From NCBI GenBank assembly GCA_947623975.1, contig CANQHY010000016.1, positions 1 through 17,029 on the forward strand: a DNA stretch of 17,029 bases, written 5' to 3'. The notes under the pieces are model-generated. The model worked only from the letters and a program-made list of their open reading frames with translations, had not been told where the DNA came from and made no database searches. Source of the DNA: an uncultured Bacilli bacterium (lineage in GTDB: Bacteria > Bacillota_I > Bacilli_A > RF39 > UBA660). Below, in pieces: positions 14,200 to 17,029 of the stretch. How positions within the stretch are numbered: the first letter of the stretch is position 1; the number at the start of each line of letters is the position of its first letter. The position numbers were made by a program, and so were the translations under genes.

Positions 14200-14452
14200 A
14201 TGTTTAGTTATAAATTTGGAAATCAACAAGCAAAATTCTAACTTTTACTTTCAACACTAAGATCCTTTAATTTCAGCTTTAATAGCATGACCATACCACT
14301 TAATGATTTCAAAACTAATCTAATTATGTATCACATAAACACAATTTTATTCTAGCACTCCGATCAACAAAATTCAATATTTACTGATAACTTGTCCAAT
14401 TTTTTTATATCAACACATCGTTATCATATAAAAAGTGTGTTGATATTTCATT
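14200..14452. other. Gene-poor segment with one short coding-like remnant
   Basis: No intact gene is seen. A 21-codon stretch on the minus strand (14319-14257) reads FEIIKWYGHAIKAEIKGS and ends in TAG; it may be the tail of a lost gene. The left end holds the tRNA promoter region and the right end a large hairpin. Confidence 0.3.
14407..14446. repeat. Hairpin downstream of the LysM gene
   Basis: Perfect 11-bp arms ATATCAACACA (14407-14417) and TGTGTTGATAT (14436-14446) with an 18-nt loop, 7 bp beyond the LysM stop codon. On the minus strand the stem is followed by A residues, not U, so it is not a classical intrinsic terminator for that gene. It may instead stabilise the 3' end or stop plus-strand transcripts. 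Confidence 0.45.
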
Positions 14453-15283
14453 TTATGACGGTATTAATAGTAGTTGATTTATAGTTAATAAGTCACTAGT
14501 AAGATTATTTAATCTTCTAATTGCATCTACAGTTGTATTAAATTTTTGAGCTATTTTATATAAAGTGTCATTTGGTTGAACATAGTAATTGATATATCCT
14601 GATGTATTTGGTATTAATAAAACTTGCCCGACTGTCAATATATTTGATGTTAGATTATTAAAGTTTATTATATCATTTACTGTTGTATCGTACTTTCTAG
14701 CTATACTGTACAAAGTTTCATTTGCTGAAACGGTATGTCTAATAACATTATTATCTGGAGTATCGCTTGGTATATTATTACCATTATTTTCCAAATTGCA
14801 AGTACTTGGCAACTTAATGGTATCTCCTGGCAATATTACAGTAGTCTGCAAATTATTTAGTTTAACTATTTCATCAACAGTTATATTACAAGATTGTGAT
14901 AATTTCCACAAAGTATCACCTGGTAATATAGTATAATCAATTGTTTCAGTAATAAATTCATCGTTGTTGCCGTTTCCATTACTTGGTATTAATAATTGCT
15001 GTCCTATAACCAAACCAGTAGATGTCAATTGATTAAAATCAATTATATCGTTTACAGAAACACCATATCTAGATGCAATGCTATACAATGTATCTCCACT
15101 TTTAACAGTATAAACAGTATAGTCACCTGGTGGTGTAACACTAGGAACTGATACTGGAATAACAAGTCTTTGACCAACGTTTATTAAATTTGAGCTTAAA
15201 TTATTAGCTGCTTTCAATTCATTCACAGTTATTCCATAACGAGATGCTATGCTGTAAAGACTATCACCCGTTACCTTTTTCAT
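14453..15283 (-). pseudogene. Five-LysM repeat segment, probably the detached C-terminal part of a split amidase gene
   Basis: The 276 residues are five LysM peptidoglycan/chitin-binding repeats. They lie at about 1-43 (GDSLYSIASRYGITV...VGQRLVIP), 54-101 (YTVKSGDTLYSIASRYGVSV), 113-160 (YTILPGDTLWKLSQSCNITV), 182-229 (HTVSANETLYSIARKYDTTV) and 232-276 (YYVQPNDTLYKIAQKFNTTV). Repeat 1 lacks its first strand (normally Y-x-V-x-x-G-D). There is no signal peptide and no Shine-Dalgarno before the ATG at 15283; three codons upstream is a stop. A TATAAT (minus strand, 15301-15306) could drive chance transcription. The missing first strand, YIVKK, is found at the end of the amidase fragment 1.29 kb upstream, so this is best read as the 3' half of that gene. 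Translation as a separate cytoplasmic protein cannot be excluded. Confidence 0.8.
15274..15282. repeat. Left copy of a 9-bp direct repeat flanking an apparent insertion
   Basis: CCTTTTTCA here recurs at 16575-16583. The two copies flank 1,292 bp (15283-16574). Deleting the insert plus one copy joins the amidase and LysM frames without a shift. Confidence 0.5.
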
Positions 15284-15326
15284 GTAACATTTTTACTTAT
15301 ATTATAACTCGTATGAAAAGATTGAT

Positions 15327-16454
15327 CTACTTTTGATATTTTTTTGCAGGGCTTCTAAGAATTATCCCATCCGTTCTACTTATAATGGTAGCTTTTGGAA
15401 AATTAGAAGATATAAAATCTACCTTTTGAGAATCGTTTTCTATTTCAGAATTAATGATAATAGAGGAAATCATGCATGGTGGAACTCCTATCAAGATAGC
15501 GGCCCCTGTAGCATGATTTAGAGGTAGGCCAGCAACATTTACTATCTCTCTTGCTTTTTGTCCTTCTTTCGTTGTTTCGTTATAAGCATCATAATCTGTT
15601 AAGTTTGGAAACATAGCTTCTGAACCTTCTATATCTGAATGATTAATGACAAATACAACTTGATTTGCTCCATTAGTAAAATGTTTACCCAATGTGCAAA
15701 CTTCATCAACAGGAGAGTTTCTTGTAGCCTTAAAGAAATCAACACAAAAAAACGTTTCACCATCTTCTGGAATTCCAATTAACTGACCAGATATTAACCC
15801 CTTTGTTGCGATACTTTCCATTACTTGTTCTGAATATCTGGTTCCGTGAAATAAATCTCCTTTACTTATAATGATATGTCCATTTTCGTCTATAACCGGT
15901 GCCCTTGGTGTAGCATACGTATTTAAAGAATCAATAAATTGCTTATACCTTTCTATAATAAATTCACATTGTAAAATATCTTTTACGCCTTCACACTCAC
16001 TCAAAGCAGGTTCCTTTTCATGAATGTATAGCTGTAATAACTTATGAACATTATCATTAAATAGAATTCGCGTAATAGAATACAGTACATCCAAATAAGC
16101 ACTTTGTTCAGGATTTTCTAGTATAATATTAATTTTTTTTAAAATATTTTCATCTGTTATTTCGGCAATGTTTTTTTTATTTTTAAAGCAGTCAAATTCC
16201 TCATCACTAAAATGATATAATTTCATTAACAAGTAAAGTTTTAAATTCTGTAATGCTGTTTTTTGGTATTCTTTATCGTAAATTCTTTTTTCAATTAATT
16301 CAGTAAAAAAATTATCACTATTTAAAATATTTACCAATTTTTCGTAAATCTCTGGTACTTTTTCCATATAGTTTCTACCAAACATATTATATAGTTTATT
16401 CCGTTCATTATAAAATAAGCTAAAATCACTTTTCATAACTGTTAATTGTTCCAT
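15327..16454 (-). CDS. Unknown 375-residue protein with a possible ADP-ribosyltransferase-like C-terminal domain
   Basis: I do not recognise a named family. Residues 1-180 are predominantly helical, charged and soluble. A short linker (ATPRAPVIDENGH) leads to an alpha/beta C-terminal domain. The order GDLFHGTR (199-206), ESIATKGLISGQ (213-224), ETFFCVDFFKAT (233-244), ANQVVFVIN (263-271), AREIVN (301-306, Glu303) and GVPPCMISSIII (323-334) recalls the H-x-E type ART/PARP fold: His in a HG[TS] strand, an I..GL helix, an aromatic strand, and a Glu before a final IP..I strand. This is fold-level resemblance, not proof of activity. There is no signal peptide or membrane segment. GGTGAT lies 8 nt before the ATG. 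The gene sits alone between two halves of a broken amidase-LysM gene and so looks acquired. No cognate immunity or antitoxin gene is evident. Confidence 0.7.
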   Translation of the reverse strand: MEQLTVMKSDFSLFYNERNKLYNMFGRNYMEKVPEIYEKLVNILNSDNFFTELIEKRIYDKEYQKTALQNLKLYLLMKLYHFSDEEFDCFKNKKNIAEITDENILKKINIILENPEQSAYLDVLYSITRILFNDNVHKLLQLYIHEKEPALSECEGVKDILQCEFIIERYKQFIDSLNTYATPRAPVIDENGHIIISKGDLFHGTRYSEQVMESIATKGLISGQLIGIPEDGETFFCVDFFKATRNSPVDEVCTLGKHFTNGANQVVFVINHSDIEGSEAMFPNLTDYDAYNETTKEGQKAREIVNVAGLPLNHATGAAILIGVPPCMISSIIINSEIENDSQKVDFISSNFPKATIISRTDGIILRSPAKKYQK

Positions 16455-16574
16455 TTATCACTATCACCATTCCTAAACATAACATCAATTACTTTATCAT
16501 ATAAAATAAGTAACAAAATCTATTTGTTTTTGAAATTTAAAAATGTTTCAAATTCTTCATAAAAATTTTCTGCC

Positions 16575-16583
16575 CCTTTTTCA
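16575..16583. repeat. Right copy of the 9-bp direct repeat
   Basis: CCTTTTTCA, identical to 15274-15282. It may be a target-site duplication, a recombination core or microhomology. Confidence 0.5.
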
Positions 16584-16980
16584 CAATGTATATATTTCCA
16601 TTTGAATCTTCACCTGGTTCTATATATGGAACGCCAATATATTCCGTTACAGCTTTAACCACTGCTTCTCCATAATCCAATAAATTGTTTTGTAGTTTAT
16701 ATAGGTCTTTTGGATTATCAATAAATCCATATTCAATAAGTACAGATTCAGTATCACCAGTTAATCTTTGAATATAATAATAATCTTTTGATGGATCTTC
16801 AGGTAGCCTTCGTTGATATGTGCTTCTTTTAACTTGACCCGCATCACCCAAGGCATCTAAAATTCCATTAGCCAGCGTGTCATCACTTCTTAAAGCATAA
16901 ACTACCTCAGCACCTTCTCCACCTCCGGAAGCAAATTTTGTTATCTTTTTCTTATTTTTCCTTGAAATTACAGCAAATTC

Positions 16981-17029
16981 TTTAATCACACACTTTAGGT
17001 CGATAGGCGACGGAAAATGTGTGATTAAA
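16981..17029. repeat. 49-bp structured palindrome at the window end
   Basis: Outer arms TTTAATCACACA (16981-16992) and TGTGTGATTAAA (17018-17029) pair perfectly over 12 bp. After one mismatch, three further T-A pairs follow. An inner GTCG/CGAC stem (17000-17003 and 17009-17012) closes an ATAGG loop. The element ends exactly on the last base of the window, so it may extend further. The GC-richer inner stem differs from its surroundings. Confidence 0.6.

Larger units (their letters stand above)
16537..17029 (-). pseudogene. N-acetylmuramoyl-L-alanine amidase (Amidase_3) fragment, broken at its LysM junction and incomplete at its 5' end
   Basis: Residues from ASGGGEGAEVVYALRSDDTL through YQRRLPEDPSKDYYYIQRLTGDTESVLIEYGFIDNPKD to AVTEYIGVPY are the C-terminal half of a zinc-dependent peptidoglycan amidase. 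The Glu of VLIEYGF is the expected catalytic/metal-site Glu. The zinc-binding N-terminal half is not visible: before ASGGG the frame reads a lysine-rich stretch (ISRKNKKKITKF) not like this family, and it stays open to the window edge at 17029. I therefore treat it as partial rather than starting at GTG 16989, which has no ribosome-binding site. At the 3' side it reads into the first LysM strand (GNIYIVKKG) and then derails (QKIFMKNLKHF) to a stop. The rest of the LysM array is at 14453-15283. Confidence 0.75.

Noticed and set aside
14407..14446. Intrinsic terminator for the LysM gene
   Set aside because: On the minus strand the stem is followed by A residues instead of a U-tract, and the loop is large, so I list it as a hairpin only.
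15283..16574. Classical insertion sequence
   Set aside because: No transposase-like DDE or HUH motifs and no terminal inverted repeats are visible at the proposed ends.
16981..17029. Integron attC site
   Set aside because: The palindrome lacks the RYYYAAC/GTTRRRY core boxes and no integrase or cassette array is present.
1..17029. CRISPR array or tandem repeat locus
   Set aside because: No regularly spaced direct repeats were seen; the repeated protein segments (LysM, lysine-rich repeats) are divergent coding repeats.

Overview
The window is an AT-rich (roughly 30% G+C by eye) stretch of a low-GC Gram-positive (Bacillota-like) chromosome. It carries a lipoteichoic-acid-synthase-like enzyme, an amidase with LysM repeats, a CIRCE-controlled small heat-shock protein and a Bacillus-like tRNA-Trp with encoded CCA. 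Rubrerythrin, formate-THF ligase and a PflX-type radical SAM protein point to an anaerobic or microaerophilic lifestyle, and Dxs shows use of the MEP isoprenoid pathway. UGA is used as a stop and the tRNA-Trp anticodon is CCA, so the code is standard (table 11), not the mycoplasma code. An uncultured gut Bacilli lineage would fit, but that placement is inference.

Layout. 1-592 (+): 3' part of a DapB-like / 2,4-diaminopentanoate-dehydrogenase-like oxidoreductase. 614-3000 (-): fhs followed by a DUF421 membrane protein. 3080-3973 (+): PflX-like radical SAM protein, divergent from fhs across a 79-bp region holding both promoters. 3988-9411 (-): a tight three-gene unit, LTA-synthase-like sulfatase, dxs and a PP2C phosphatase, from one strong extended -10 promoter. 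9551-10822 (+): a very lysine/asparagine-rich protein of unknown function with a duplicated helical module. 10848-11399 (-): rubrerythrin. 11544-11930 (-): Hsp20 behind a CIRCE operator. 12091-13629 (-): a polytopic GT-C-like glycosyltransferase with a long leader containing an interlocked (A B A' B') pair of inverted repeats.

13630-14452 is an 823-bp gene-poor stretch. It holds tRNA-Trp, short protein-like frames that look like decayed gene remnants, and little else.

14453-17029 (-) is the most unusual region. An N-acetylmuramoyl-L-alanine amidase with C-terminal LysM repeats appears to have been split by about 1.29 kb carrying one gene. That gene has a C-terminal segment resembling ADP-ribosyltransferase/PARP-like folds. 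The 9-bp word CCTTTTTCA flanks the insert, and removing the insert restores an in-frame amidase-LysM fusion. The window ends exactly on a 49-bp structured palindrome, and the amidase part seems to lack its zinc-binding N-terminal half inside the window.

Together the genes cover cell-envelope synthesis (LTA-like polymer, glycosyltransferase, amidase), isoprenoid precursor supply, one-carbon/formate metabolism, and oxidative and heat stress. No CRISPR array, rRNA, transposase or recognised phage gene was seen.
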